DNA from: Hyperoplus lanceolatus
Lineage: Eukaryota > Chordata > Actinopteri > Uranoscopiformes > Ammodytidae
Assembly: GCA_026929865.2 (NCBI GenBank)
Contig: CM049418.1
Coordinates: 8,319,501 to 8,383,500 of the forward strand
Direction of reading: 5' to 3'
DNA: 64,000 nucleotides
Positions 42,808 to 54,569 of this stretch are shown piece after piece. Each line of letters starts with the position of its first letter. Positions within the stretch are counted from its first letter, which is position 1. A model generated the notes under the pieces. That model had not been told where the DNA came from. It made no database searches and saw only the letters and a program-made list of their open reading frames with translations. Both the position numbers and the translations under genes were made by a program.

Positions 42808-44744
42808 TCAGAATTGGCCTGACACCTGCAAGTTTTTAAAAACCTTTTTCTGGCCCTTTCTCCTTTGGCTGCTTCAAGACCCTAAAAATGACAAACTTTA
42901 CATACCTCCTTAACTACACTGCCCCAAGGCTATGGGCATGTGTGTCATGAAAGGATGGGGAGGTGGAAGGGGGTGAGAAGAGGTGAACTGCAGCTTACAT
43001 CTCTGTCTAAATAATGATATCTTTTCTATCTTTTTCATCCTCTCCCAGGGCGAAGCAGCAACAGACAACTGTAAAATAAATTATAGAGGAGGAAAGACGG
43101 GAAAAGAAGAAATTGGATAAGAAGAAGAAAGAGAGACGAAGGAGGAGGGAACAAGAGGTGTGTCTGTGGGAAACGCTCGAATGAGAAAACATCCGATTCT
43201 TGGGGCCAGTCACTGCCGGCCTTTTCAAGGATTAAAAGACTCACTCACAATGCATGTACGCGGTGGCAAGTGTCTGCTTGCAGTGCTGCTTTATGTGTCG
43301 AAATCTATGCAACCAAATTCCACATTCCAGTCATTGCTCTCTATCTCTCCAGTTCATCATGGTAGCTCAGAGCATAGAATTGGAGATGATAGAGAGCAGC
43401 AGGTTTGTAATAGTTTGTATGTTTGAGACAAATGTATCGCACTGACAACCACAGAGGCTTACCAGTGTTTTTAATGGTCTCATGTTTTAAGTTTTTAAAA
43501 GTAGTAAACAAATCACCGCCGGTTGAAAAAAAAAAAAAAAAACCATCTGATCTGCCAAAGAGGAAAGGATGATTTATTTCCAGGGGAGACATTAAAGCTC
43601 TCTGATAAAATATTTATTGACAACAAACCAAACGCAACTAAAGCCTGAGCAGAAGTCAAGTCAGGAAATTAAAAAGACGTATTTGTTTTGTGTAGAAGAA
43701 AGAAATCCCTAATCCTTTGGTAATCTCGCATCCTCTTGGGTGGTCCTCAACCTCAGGCCTACAGCTATTCAGAAGAAAAAACTGATCTGTCAGACTCATA
43801 TCCAAGTAAGACTGCTTCTACTACAGGTGCACACTGGGTATGCAGTACGTCTTAACTTGAATCAAGTCCATAGAAAAACTTAAGTATGTATAAAAAAAAA
43901 CTTAAGTTGAAGTTGCTCTGTTAGATTACTGCTTTGCTTTTACAAGAATCAGTGGTTTGTTTTTTTCAATAGCTGTCATGCCTGTGACGGATTTAACGTT
44001 GTAAACTTGCTTGACTATCAAACTCCTCTTGACAGACTGGCCTCATGCAGTTCAAATATTTGAGGTAAATAGCTGATTTCACACAGCGGTGGAGCCAAGT
44101 AATTGTGCTAAATCATCACAAGCTGCACTAAATATCTACGCTTGACCTTTAAGATAGGGAAACTATACAGCTGCACTAATTACACTGAGCTATTCAAGGT
44201 TAGCTGTGCATTTGTGACTGCTAGAAACTTGTAAACTTGTTTCTGAATATGAAAAAAACAACCTTTGAGCGAGTCATAATTTGAGTCTGAACTTCTCTCT
44301 ATTTCTCTGAAGTTGTACAAATGCAACAATGGGTTATTTAGTCTCCACTAAATAACCACACTTTTGCTATGCTGATAAAACAATCCCTCATTTCTCTCAA
44401 ACAATGTATCAAATTTATTATTTCTTAGTGCCCATATTTCTCCCTTATAATTCATCAGCCCAACAAGTAAATTACTATTTATAATGAATGATTTCCAACT
44501 CCCCCAAACTACTGGCTCTTCAGATGCTATTTTTTTCAGCCAAGTGCTCTAATGTTTTAAAGTGTATCCCAAGCAAAAGTTACTTACTTTCTTCATGGTG
44601 TAATACAATAGATTAAGTTAATGTCCCTATCACATCACATGGGTTTTAGTCTAGGTACAACGCCAACACTGGTAACATGTGTGTTTCTTACTTCCCTTCC
44701 CCAGCTGGCCTTGCTTTGCATCGTCTCTCGTTTATCAAACAACG

Positions 44745-45120
44745 TTCACAACACTGAAGAAATGACACTTTGATACAATGTAAAGTAGTCAGTGTACAGT
44801 TTATGTAACAGTGTACATTTACTGTCCCCTCAAAAGAACTCGACACACAGCCATTAATGTCTAAAGTGCTGGCAACAAAAGTGAGTACACCCCTAAGTGA
44901 AAATGTCCAAATTGGGCCCAAAGTGTCAATATTTTGTGTGGCCACCATTATTTTCCAGCACTGCCTTAACCCTCTTATTTTGAGATACTGGATTTTAATT
45001 TTCATAAGCTGATAGCATTAATGATCTGATTTAAAACAAAACAGGCCTAAATTATTTCAATGTTTGAATGGTGTTGCGTGAAAAAAAAAATCCATGATAC
45101 TGTTTTTTTTTAGATACACC
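44745..45120. mobile_element. Tc1-like transposon fragments
   Basis: Positions 44750-44810 closely match 31983-32028 of the Tc1 copy in vegfc intron 2 (GAAATGA-ACTTTGATACAATG and GTAGTCAGTGTACAG). They are followed by AAAGTGAGTACACCCC, the end motif of that family. From about 44980 the block GAGATACTGGATTTT-TTTTCATAAGCTG resembles the right end of the repeat near 55.3 kb. Both are decayed pieces without coding capacity. Confidence 0.65.
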
Positions 45121-46651
45121 AAAATATTCCAAGACAAATATTTTTTTTATTATTGCAAACTGTAAATCGTAAATAGTTTTTTAGAGTAAGTTAGAGAGAA
45201 GATTGTAGAAGTTAACTGTTTAAACTTTCCCTTGTATAAGTACTGTATACTCAGTGAGGCGGCAGCATTTCCTTTCTGTCAAGGATAAAACGGAAGATTT
45301 TGGTTACCATAAAATATTGGAATAGACACATACATGAAACGCTTGATCATTTCTAATCCTTCAATGACAAATTAAGCGTTAAAATTGACTTCATCCCTCC
45401 TCACTCAGATCAGTGACAGTAGATGAGTGGCCTTGGTTTTGGCTTCTGCTTTGTCTAACACCGCTTGGGTCTCATCTGCGAGCAATGACTTAGTGCATTG
45501 ACTCTCCAGATGGGAGTTGTATATTTTCTATTTCGTAATGCAGGCAGTGGATGCCCCACTTGTCTGACATGAGTGGACATTTTTGGAATAAAGAAACTCC
45601 CTCTTGTTGAAAACCAGAGAGGTTAAAGGTACTTAATGTGCATCTTTATCTTGTGTAATGTAGAACACACAGAAGCAGTGCAACAAAAGCTTATTAATCC
45701 AGATCAGATTTGCCTGTGTGCCTCAACACAATCTGGATCCTCCAAACTGTTCAACTCTGTGATCAGCATCCAATTGGCACCACCTGCTGGCAAAACCCCT
45801 GAACTCTCTTTCTTACTGCAGACCAGTGCTCACATAACAGATTTGAAAAACTTGTAAGATATTAGTGTTTTTGTTTATTAGCCATATGATATGTGGGGAG
45901 ATAAGTGCAGTGGTTAAGTTATAACTGAGGTGAAGTAAAGTTTAGACCCATTAGGGGTGTGAACATTTACAAAAATGTATTAACGGTTACACTATGAATA
46001 TTTTGCTGATCAAAACAAGACGGACAGGTAGCGGATAGTCAGTAAATAGTAGCTGATTTTGACAAGTGTTCTAGATTACAATCGCTTGGTATGCCTTTTT
46101 AATATTTTGCATGTTTCTCAAAATGCAATGAAAAGACACAGTGGATTATTCAGGCATGTCAATAACAATCGTTTTGCACAAAATGAATTTGGTCAAGTAT
46201 GGGAATTACTGAAGTCCATTCCCTATAAGAAAAGTTTATAAGAGTAAGATGAAATGTGGCCACAGGAAGATATTAGCCCTTTAGTTGAGAAGGACTTCAT
46301 GCTGGGAGCTCTGCAGGGTTCCTACAGCTGTCATGCAAAAGCTTTTGTAATACCACTCAAAATATAACCAAAAGACTAGTTTAAAGAGTTTAGACTTTAA
46401 AGTTTAAAGTAGTAGAAAAACACAAGTAACTTTGGTTAGGGGCAATTTAGCATAAAACTAAACAGTTCAGGATTGTGTATTCTTTCCCTGACAAGCTCTT
46501 TATTTGGTTTTCAGAGGCCTTTTCACCAGGCAACACTGCCCCCTACCGCTCTGGATGACCATCAAAGAATCGTGAGTGAAATGAGAACACTCCAATAGTA
46601 TCCAGCTGCAGCCCCGGAGACAAGCACCCTGGCGTGACTACTCGAACCTTT

Positions 46652-47010
46652 GGCTGTTTTCGAAAAGCCACACTAACGTCCTCCCTCCTACATACTCAAC
46701 TTATATATACTAAATTCTGTCTACTTAACCATCGATTGTGTATGCGAGGTTCGTCGGACCGTTTACACGGAAGAATACAGAAGTTAGAAAGATTTTTTTT
46801 TTTTAAATGTCGTTTGAAAAGATGCAATGCATTGTGGGGCGGTTGAGTAGGAAAAGTAACCTATCGATCCATACACAAAATCTTTCCGGAAGTTAGTACT
46901 CATCCGGGCATTTCTCGCTTACACAAACTCGCCTACACAACCACAACATACTTAAATTGAAGTCAAAATTACTATGAGTAGGACCTAAGTATGGCCCTTC
47001 GAACACAGCC
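46652..47010. mobile_element. MITE with GGCTGTTTTCGAA-type inverted ends
   Basis: The left end reads GGCTGTTTTCGAAAAGCCA. The inverse of the right end reads GGCTGTGTTCGAAGGGCCA. The similarity extends inward (ACTTAGGTC / ACTAACGTC, CTACTC / CATACTC). It is 359 bp with no transposase. End motifs of this type ('CGAACACAGCC') are frequent in fish, but the superfamily is not certain. No clear target duplication is seen. Confidence 0.65.
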
Positions 47011-48360
47011 GGTGTCACCTGTGACATCAAGGACAGGCAATAATATTATGTGTTGGAGATATTAATTTGTCAGCTGAAGTAGGATGACTTGAATAATTAT
47101 TTACATAAGGTTTTAATAGTTAACTTATGCAGCATGAGGCAGGATGTATCTTCTCTTGTTTGCTTGCCTGATTGGTTAAGTTATAAGAAATGCTGAAACC
47201 CTGCTCTGACATGACTTTGACTTTTTTTTGCCTGTGTAAACTATGTTCCCTTGGCGCTTCATCATACCTTTTTGATTTGGGTTGGATATTTGACAAATTG
47301 CCTTTGCATTTTTTTCATAATTAAACATGGGAACTACTTCATACTTTTTAATGGACTTAATCAAATAAACTTGCCAAAAGAATAAACTGGAATAAACATT
47401 TTAATTGTACATTTAAGCAATAAACATCCAGTGTGTGATGGTGAGTTAAGTCACATCTGAATTTAGATCTATGGAAAACAGCAACAATATTTTTAAGGGT
47501 GTTATAATCTAATTACTATTTTATATATATGCAATTAAATTGGGGGAAAATGTGTTCTATGAAATTCTGCTTATAGTAATTTGTGCCATTTCATATGCGT
47601 TGCTTTGCAGGCTTGCTTCATAAACACACACACACGAGAGACAACCAAGTCTCTGGATGAGTGGTACACAAAGGTATAGTGCTATAGTGAGTGTTAATGA
47701 TTTATCACTTTCTTGTTTGATTTGACTGTTTTATTATTGCAGTGTAAGTTCTTGATGATAAAGATGTTGAACAGATTTTCAGCGTGACATTGTTGTTAAT
47801 TCCACTGAGTATTAATCATGCCAGACCTACAACTGCACCTATGTTTTGATTACATCTTGACAGAGTGATTTGAAAAACAGATCATTGACATTAAATCTCT
47901 TAATGAAGACTATGCAACAACAGTACCCTTGTTGGTCAAGAGGAAGCAAACTAACAGATTCATAAGGACCTTTTCAAAAAAAAGTCACAATCAATTAGCA
48001 TGCATTATTGGTAATTCATTGACAGTACATTTTTTGCTTTCTAGGAATAATGCTGTTCTAACCGCACAAGTTAAACACAAAAGTAGTCTAAATCCAAGGT
48101 CGACATGTTTTGAAATTAAGATCACAATAATAAAAGTGCTCTTTATCACATTTGTTAGTTATATTTTTCATTCATCTTATGTGCAATATATGTTTTGCTG
48201 CAGAGTGCTTGGAAAACTGAGTCTTCAACTGAAACCCCTGCCGATGAGTGTCGAGAGCTACTCATTACATACTGAATACATGGTGAGTCTGAACATCACA
48301 TACACAGGTAATGGCAACAGATGGTGCAGGCAGCATGTGAACAGACACTTTCAGCCCCAT

Positions 48361-49347
48361 CTACAAGAGCTTTATCTCACGGGAGTGAGGCTGCAGTATT
48401 TTGAGGTTAAAGATGAGTTTGATGGCGTTCCTAAACCACGGATAGAACATAGCATATATCAGAGGGTTCACACAGGAGTTTGTCAGCATGATCCAAGACA
48501 ACGTTGCAAAGTATGACAAACTAGATGAGGTCTCCACGCCTGCGATAGCAGGATAGTAATATGGGCAGAAGCACATTAGAAACACCCCTATTACTATACC
48601 AAGAGTCCTGGCCGCCTTCCTCTCTGATTTTTTAACAGTTGGAGCTGCATGGACATTGTAAGCGACGGTCTGCGACCGAATGACTCGCATCTGAGAAATA
48701 GCAACCACAAACACCCTCGTATAAAGAACAATCATGACAGTGCAGGGCCCCACAAAGGTTATTATCAGATCAACAGTTCCTGCTATGTGGCTGATCACAA
48801 CCACACACTCGCCATGGCAGGAGCTGAACCTGTCGGGCTGCTTTAAGTGTCCCATCATAATACACCCATTGTAGAGAAGAGAACAAGCCCAACACAAACA
48901 GATTAAAAGTGTCACTCTTTTCAAGGTGATCTTGCTGCTATAAAGGAGCGAGTCACAGATAGCCAGATAACGGTCTATTGATATGAGCACCATGTGGCCC
49001 ACGGAGGCAGAAAGCAGACAGTAAGAAATATACGGAGTCACAGCACACATGAGCCTCCCCAGCAGCCAGCATGTCTCCATGTGGCGCAGGCCTTCGATGG
49101 GCATCACCAGCATCCCCACCACCAGGTCTGACAGAGCCAGAGACAGCAGCAGGGCGTTGGTCGGTGTGTGGAGCTGTCTGAAGTGGGAGATGGAGACCAT
49201 GACCAGCAGGTTGAGTGTCACAGTGAGCAGCGAGACCAAGGCCAGCACGGTGTAGAGCAGGGCGCTCTCAGAGCGGGGCTGAGGCAGGCGCCGGCAGGAC
49301 GAGTTGAGCTCAGGGAAGCAGAGCTGATTGCCCCCAGTGCCATCCAT
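48361..49347 (-). CDS. trace amine-associated receptor (teleost, non-classical amine site), copy 1
   Basis: A single-exon GPCR of 328 residues with an N-glycosylation site (NSS at 15-17), seven membrane segments and the DRY motif at 125-127. The TAAR signature in TM7 (NSCVNPLIYAMFYPWF) is intact. Such receptors sit in olfactory sensory neurons and detect amines. The classical amine-binding Asp at 3.32 is Ser108, while Asp193 occupies 5.42, counting from Pro201 as 5.50. Exchange of Asp 3.32 for Asp 5.42 is known for a large teleost TAAR clade with non-classical amine recognition. Position 6.48 is Phe instead of Trp, and 7.43 is Leu instead of Tyr. The start codon (MDGTGG) is preceded by only ~15 bp shared with copy 2. 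Subfamily number is not assignable here. Confidence 0.93.
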   Translation of the reverse strand: MDGTGGNQLCFPELNSSCRRLPQPRSESALLYTVLALVSLLTVTLNLLVMVSISHFRQLHTPTNALLLSLALSDLVVGMLVMPIEGLRHMETCWLLGRLMCAVTPYISYCLLSASVGHMVLISIDRYLAICDSLLYSSKITLKRVTLLICLCWACSLLYNGCIMMGHLKQPDRFSSCHGECVVVISHIAGTVDLIITFVGPCTVMIVLYTRVFVVAISQMRVIRSQTVAYNVHAAPTVKKSERKAARTLGIVIGVFLMCFCPYYYPAIAGVETSSSLSYFATLSWIMLTNSCVNPLIYAMFYPWFRNAIKLIFNLKILQPHSREIKLL

Positions 49348-49759
49348 CAGGGGAGGAGGAGGAGAGACGCAACTCCTCTTCAGACAGTTGATTTATCCAC
49401 CTGAAACCATCCCTCCCACCTTTCAAAACACATGATGTAACTTCTCTCCTTCCTCATCATCATCATCACTTCTCCCTCCCCCCAATTTAATTTTTATCAT
49501 TAATATTTTTTTTGTTTCATGTTAAGCTTGAGGAGGGTTCAAAGTATGTGTAGTTGAATGACCATGACATGAGCAAGCAATCAATCAAGTAATTAACATA
49601 CAGTCATGGACAAAAGCCTGGAATTCTGTTAGATAATGCACTGCTCCTCCCAGAAATTGTTTGCAAGTACAAATGTTTTGGCAATAATATATTTATGTCA
49701 TTTGTTTGCAATGAAAAAAACACACAAAAGCGAATAGACAAAAAGCCAAATTGGATATA

Positions 49760-50625
49760 CACTCAACAAAAATATAAACGCAACACTTTTGTTTTTGCTC
49801 CCATTTTTCATGAGATGGACTTAAAGATCTAAAATTCATTCCAGATACACAATTGTACCATTTCTCTCAAACATTGTTCAAAAATCTGTCTAAATGTGTG
49901 ATAGTGAGCACTTCTGCTTTGCTGAGATAATCCATCCCACCTCACAGGTGTGCCACATCAAGATGCTGATCTGACATCATGATTAGTGCACAGGTTTGCC
50001 TTAGACTGTCCACAATAAAAGGCCACCCTGAAATGTGCAGTTTTGTCTCACAGCAAAATGCCACAGATGCCACAAGCATTGAGGGAGCGTGCAATTGGCA
50101 TGCTGACAGCAGGAATGTCTACCAGATCTGTTGCTCGTGCATTGAATGTTCATTTCTCCGCCATAAGCCGTCTCCAGCAACTTCGCACAGCCATTGAAGA
50201 GGAGTGGATCAACATTCCACAGGCCACAATTGACAATCTGATAAACTCTATGCGAAGAAGATGTGTTGCACTGCATGAGGCAAATGGTGGTCACACCAGA
50301 TACTGACTGGTTTTGAGTCCCCAGACCCCCAATAAAGCAAAAAAATGCACATTTCAGAGTGGCCTTTTATTGTGGACAGTCTAAGGCACACCTGTGCACT
50401 AATCATGATGTCAGATCAGCATCTTGATGTGGCACACCTGTGAGGTGGGATGGATTATCTCAGCAAAGCAGAAGTGCTCACTATCACACATTTAGACAGA
50501 TTTGTGAACAATGTTTGAGAGAAATGGTACAATTGTGTATCTGGAATTAATTTTAGATCTTTAAGTCCATCTCATGAAAAATGGGAGCAAAAACAAAAGT
50601 GTTGCGTTTATATTTTTGTTGAGTG
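49760..50625 (+). mobile_element. Tc1 deletion derivative (inner), same family as 34212-35845
   Basis: It has the same long inverted repeats as the vegfc intron 2 copy, starting CACTCAACAAAAATATAAAC and flanked by TA (49758-49759 and 50626-50627). Between them remain only the start and the end of the transposase gene, joined at about 50175. It measures 866 bp against 1634 bp for the longer copy. Relative to the window its orientation is opposite to that copy. Confidence 0.92.
50043..50306 (+). pseudogene. transposase remnant: N-terminus fused to C-terminus
   Basis: An open frame of 87 codons. Residues 1 to ~45 are the start of a Tc1 transposase helix-turn-helix domain (ALRERAIGMLTAGMSTRS). 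The rest is its extreme C-terminus (LRTAIEEEWINIPQ). The middle of the DNA-binding region and all three catalytic acidic residues are deleted, so it cannot transpose. Whether the short peptide is made is unknown. Confidence 0.8.
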
Positions 50626-52941
50626 TAATTTATCTAATAAAAGACATCAATGTGTTTACAGAAAACTAAATGAGAAAAACACAGTCCTTTCAGTCGAACA
50701 TGGTCGAGGTTCTGGGGTTGCTTTGCTGCCTCTGGCACAGGACTCCTTGACTGTGCATGAAATCGGAGGACTATCAAGGAATTTTGGAGCGCAATGTACG
50801 ACCCAGTGTCAGAAAGTTGGGTCTCCGTCAGAGGTCATGGGTCTTTCAGCAGGACAATGACACAAAGCATACTTTAAAAAGCACCAAAATGATTTGAGAG
50901 AAAGTGCCGGAGAGTTTTGAATCTAATCTAACAAATCTAATAAAAATACTAATGCTGAAGCACTTTTTATTGCAATCATTTTCTGGGTGAGACAGTGCAT
51001 TATCTGAGAGAATTTCAGGGGTGCCTGCATTTTGTCCATGACTGTATAAGCTTATTTTTTCTATTGTAAAGCTAAGAATAAATCATTTAGTTCATCACAG
51101 AACAAGTCCAGAAAGATTTAATCTGCAATGATGGTACTTAAAGAATTTAAAAAGGGAAACTTACCTAATCAAATACAATCATGATGTACTGTTTAAAAAG
51201 CTCTGAAAAGTGTAAATGCATTTAACCGGCACTTCAAGCAAGAGATATGAGTATAGAGATGCATTTTTTTCTATTTCAAACATAATGTTTCAACCTCTAG
51301 TTTACTTCAAATCAAGATAAATTTTACAGCAGGCCGCCTAGTACTGTTTTTCTCATATTAGATTAAATGGATCTTAATAAGAATGCACAAGACAAGATAT
51401 TAATGTTTATGTAATTGTTTTGGATCAGTGCAGTTGAGTTTTCAGCTGACGAGTCTAGTTTAACACCACACACTATTGTCAACTAGAAGTTTGAGTGTAT
51501 GCATCAATGCAAAATTGATTTTAATCGGAATTAATTGGTTTAACAAAAATGAAACACTGAGCAGTGAAATGTTATATTAATTGTCAGAAGGGTGATTTTA
51601 AGATTTCTGTGGGTCTACTGCTATTTCTGATGTAAAAAAAAAGAAAAAAAAGTGAGCTGGAATCTTCTGAAATAGACTTCATGGCGCGCACACACACTAG
51701 GGCCTTTTTTAGAAGATGGGCAATGCAATTCAATGAGCTTTATTGGCATGACTATTGTTGCAAACAGTATTGCCAATGCCCTCTTGTGGTTAAAGCAAAA
51801 ACCTACATACCTTTTTAGTAAGGGCCAAATACATCAGGTTTGCCAAGATGTTTTTATCAAAAAAGGGTATAATGTTCAGTAAAGCCATCCTTTACAGGTT
51901 TATTTATACATTCCTTATTTTTTTCATGTTCATAGTTTTATACCTAAAAAATTGCTTTGTAAAAACCCCAGCCATTTACCAGTCTTTATTGCGAGACATA
52001 TTTATTTACTTGGACCTTAGGCAAGGGGATGCGATTTTTACTCTCTTCCTATTATTCAGATGTATACTTTACTGCTCAACTGCTTTTTATTACTTTTTTG
52101 AATATACAAAGTAATATATAACATTTGCATAACCAGATGTTTACTTTGTAAATTATTTTGTGAATTTTAATGCTTAAATAATTTTTCAATTTATCTACTT
52201 TTCGTTCTGATTTACAGGCCCAATTCAATCAGACACTTGTGTCAATACTCCACATTCTACAAATGCAAAGAGATCATTCAGGATAAACATATGAATATGC
52301 AGTGCTATACATAGTTTGTACGATATTATCTTTACTTGGTGAGCGTTTTAACTTCCTTGGTAAAGAACAGGCATTTTATTGTGTTGGTGCAACAATCAAG
52401 GAAGTGCATTTGGCATCTGTGTGATATAAAAATAGGTTATACAAGTTGAGAGATAAAGGACCACACTGATTTGGTTATTTATAATGGCACAGCTGGCAAG
52501 AGAGGGGCAATAAATGTACATTGTAGTTCTCAATAATAGTGATAGTGATGCCTGTTGACACAGCTCGTTTATTTGAACATCATCTTTATTGAATGTATCC
52601 CAGCAGATGAGCATCATTATTCTATGCTTTCTTTTGCCCATCTTGTTTGCTTATGTCAACCTTGTGTACACAAAAGTAAAGAAAAAAAAGAGAAAATAAA
52701 CTTTAGATATATGTTTAATGTTTGCATTTGTCTCTGTTAATATTTTGCTTCCAGACACAAGCTGTGCAGTGCTTCATAAAGGTCAATACAGACATCTGCA
52801 TAGAGACTCGAGATAGAGGTAAGTATCTGCAAGTTTCTGTAGTGTGTATTCAGCAGAATAAAGAATCTTTCAAGGCACTTCCTAGAGGTGACGAAAAAGT
52901 GTTTCCAAAAAGTGACTGTGCAAAAACCCTTTCAGTCCTGT

Positions 52942-53928
52942 TTACAAGAGCTTCATCTCACGGGAGTGAGGCTGCAGTATTTTGAGGGTAAAGATGAGTT
53001 TGATGGCGTTCCTAAACCACGGGTAAAACATGGCGTAAATTAGAGGGTTCACACAGGAGTTTGTCAGCATGATCCAAGACAACAGAGCATAATAGGACAA
53101 ACTAGTTGAGGTCTCCACGCCTGCGATAGCAGGATAGTAATATGGGCAGAAGCACATTAGAAACACCCCTATTACTATACCAAGAGTCCTGGCCGCCTTC
53201 CTCTCTGATTTTTTAACAGTTGGAGCTGCATGGACATTGTAAGCGACGGTCTGCGACCGAATGACTCGCATCTGACAAATAGCAACCACAAACACCCTCG
53301 TATAAAGAACAATCATGACAGTGCAGGGCCCCACAAAGGCGATAAACAGATCAACAGTTCCTGCTATGTGGCTGATCACAACCACACACTCGCCATGGCA
53401 GGAGCTGAACCTGTCGGGCTGCTTTAAGTGTCCCATCATAATACACCCATTGTAGAGAAGAGAACAAGCCCAACACAAACAGATTAAAAGTGTCACTCTT
53501 TTCAAGGTGATCTTGCTGCTATAAAGGAGCGAGTCACAGATAGCCAGATAACGGTCTATTGATATGAGCACCATGTGGCCCAAGGAGGCAGAAAGCAGAC
53601 AGTAAGAAATATACGGAGTCACAGCACACATGAGCCTCCCCAGCAGCCAGCATGTCTCCATGTGGCGCAGGCCTTCGATGGGCATCACCAGCATCCCCAC
53701 CACCAGGTCTGACAGAGCCAGAGACAGCAGCAGGGCGTTGGTCGGTGTGTGGAGCTGTCTGAAGTGGGAGATGGAGACCATGACCAGCAGGTTGAGTGTC
53801 ACAGTGAGCAGCGAGACCAAGGCCAGCACGGTGTAGAGCAGGGCGCTCTCAGAGCGGGGATGAGGCAGGCGCCGGCAGGACGAGTTGAGCTCGGGGAAGC
53901 AGAGCTGATTGCCCCCAGTGCCATCCAT
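52942..53928 (-). CDS. trace amine-associated receptor (teleost, non-classical amine site), copy 2
   Basis: A 328-residue single-exon GPCR in the same orientation as copy 1, 4.58 kb away. It differs at 10 positions: Q23H, V116L, I195F, T197A, S218C, S275T, F280Y, T282L, N314T and I325M (copy 1 to copy 2). Ser108 (3.32) and Asp193 (5.42) are kept, so the same non-classical amine recognition is expected. Residues 195 and 197 correspond to 5.44 and 5.46, near the binding Asp, and 280/282 lie at the start of TM7. Ligand preference may therefore differ. DRY, the TM7 TAAR signature and the NSS glycosylation site are intact. It looks functional. Confidence 0.93.
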   Translation of the reverse strand: MDGTGGNQLCFPELNSSCRRLPHPRSESALLYTVLALVSLLTVTLNLLVMVSISHFRQLHTPTNALLLSLALSDLVVGMLVMPIEGLRHMETCWLLGRLMCAVTPYISYCLLSASLGHMVLISIDRYLAICDSLLYSSKITLKRVTLLICLCWACSLLYNGCIMMGHLKQPDRFSSCHGECVVVISHIAGTVDLFIAFVGPCTVMIVLYTRVFVVAICQMRVIRSQTVAYNVHAAPTVKKSERKAARTLGIVIGVFLMCFCPYYYPAIAGVETSTSLSYYALLSWIMLTNSCVNPLIYAMFYPWFRNAIKLIFTLKILQPHSREMKLL

Positions 53929-54569
53929 CAGGGGAGGAGGAGGAAGCAGGCACTAGAGAAATGACTCGAGTCGCTAGCAGAAAGTTAATTTATCTGCCTC
54001 TAACACCCCCCCCTCCGAATCCCAAAGAGATGATGTAATATCTGACACTCTTTAACATAAACTTAGTTCTATGACGATACATTATATTTTCATATTTATT
54101 TTTGGTTTGTTTTTTTATATCTTTTTATGCACGTTGTTTCCACGTACCACTTTCAAATGAGACATACTTTATAAAGTTTAAAGGTGGAGTCAGTGATTCT
54201 TGAGTGCTTTTCATCAGTGAATATCCTCACGATCCCGATGTTTGCACTTTTGCACTGAAAAAACCCAGTGTTGATACACAGTCTATGCTCTGTAATTTGG
54301 CATGTTGCTGGCTACGGTTGTCCCCCTTTGTTTATGTACACGTTTACAGAGCCTAGGTTGTGTATAAACACCAGATTTATTTTTTCAGCGCATAGACAGT
54401 TCGTAAAGGTAATGGATCGTGAGGAGGTATTAACTGAGTTTGACAAAGTCATTTTCAAAACAAGTGTTCTGCAGATTTGCTAACTACAACTTTATCCAAT
54501 GGCTTTGTTATATTAAGTAAGCACGCTCATTCGCTTTCTGGTTAAGAGTTACCGGAGAAACTGATACCT
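53929..54569. other. 5' flank of TAAR copy 2
   Basis: Similarity to the copy 1 flank ends about 15 bp upstream of the start codon. Near 54178 the block TTTAAAGGTGGAGTCAG resembles the end of a common fish repeat. I see no other gene or clear element. Confidence 0.45.

Larger units (their letters stand above)
49601..51044 (+). mobile_element. Tc1-like element (outer), decayed
   Basis: The ends CAGTCATGGACAAAA and TTTTGTCCATGACTG are inverted and flanked by TA (49599-49600 and 51045-51046). Around 50750-50880 plus-strand frames give Tc1 transposase pieces, including ILERNVRPSV and FQQDNDTKH (the second catalytic Asp region), with stops. A second Tc1 derivative (49760-50625) is inserted near its left end. 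Confidence 0.85.
49348..52941. other. spacer between the two TAAR genes
   Basis: It contains a nested Tc1 pair (49601-51044). The remaining 1.9 kb to 52941 is AT-rich with no supported gene. The 5' flank of copy 1 and the 3' flank of copy 2 are not obviously related. Confidence 0.55.
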
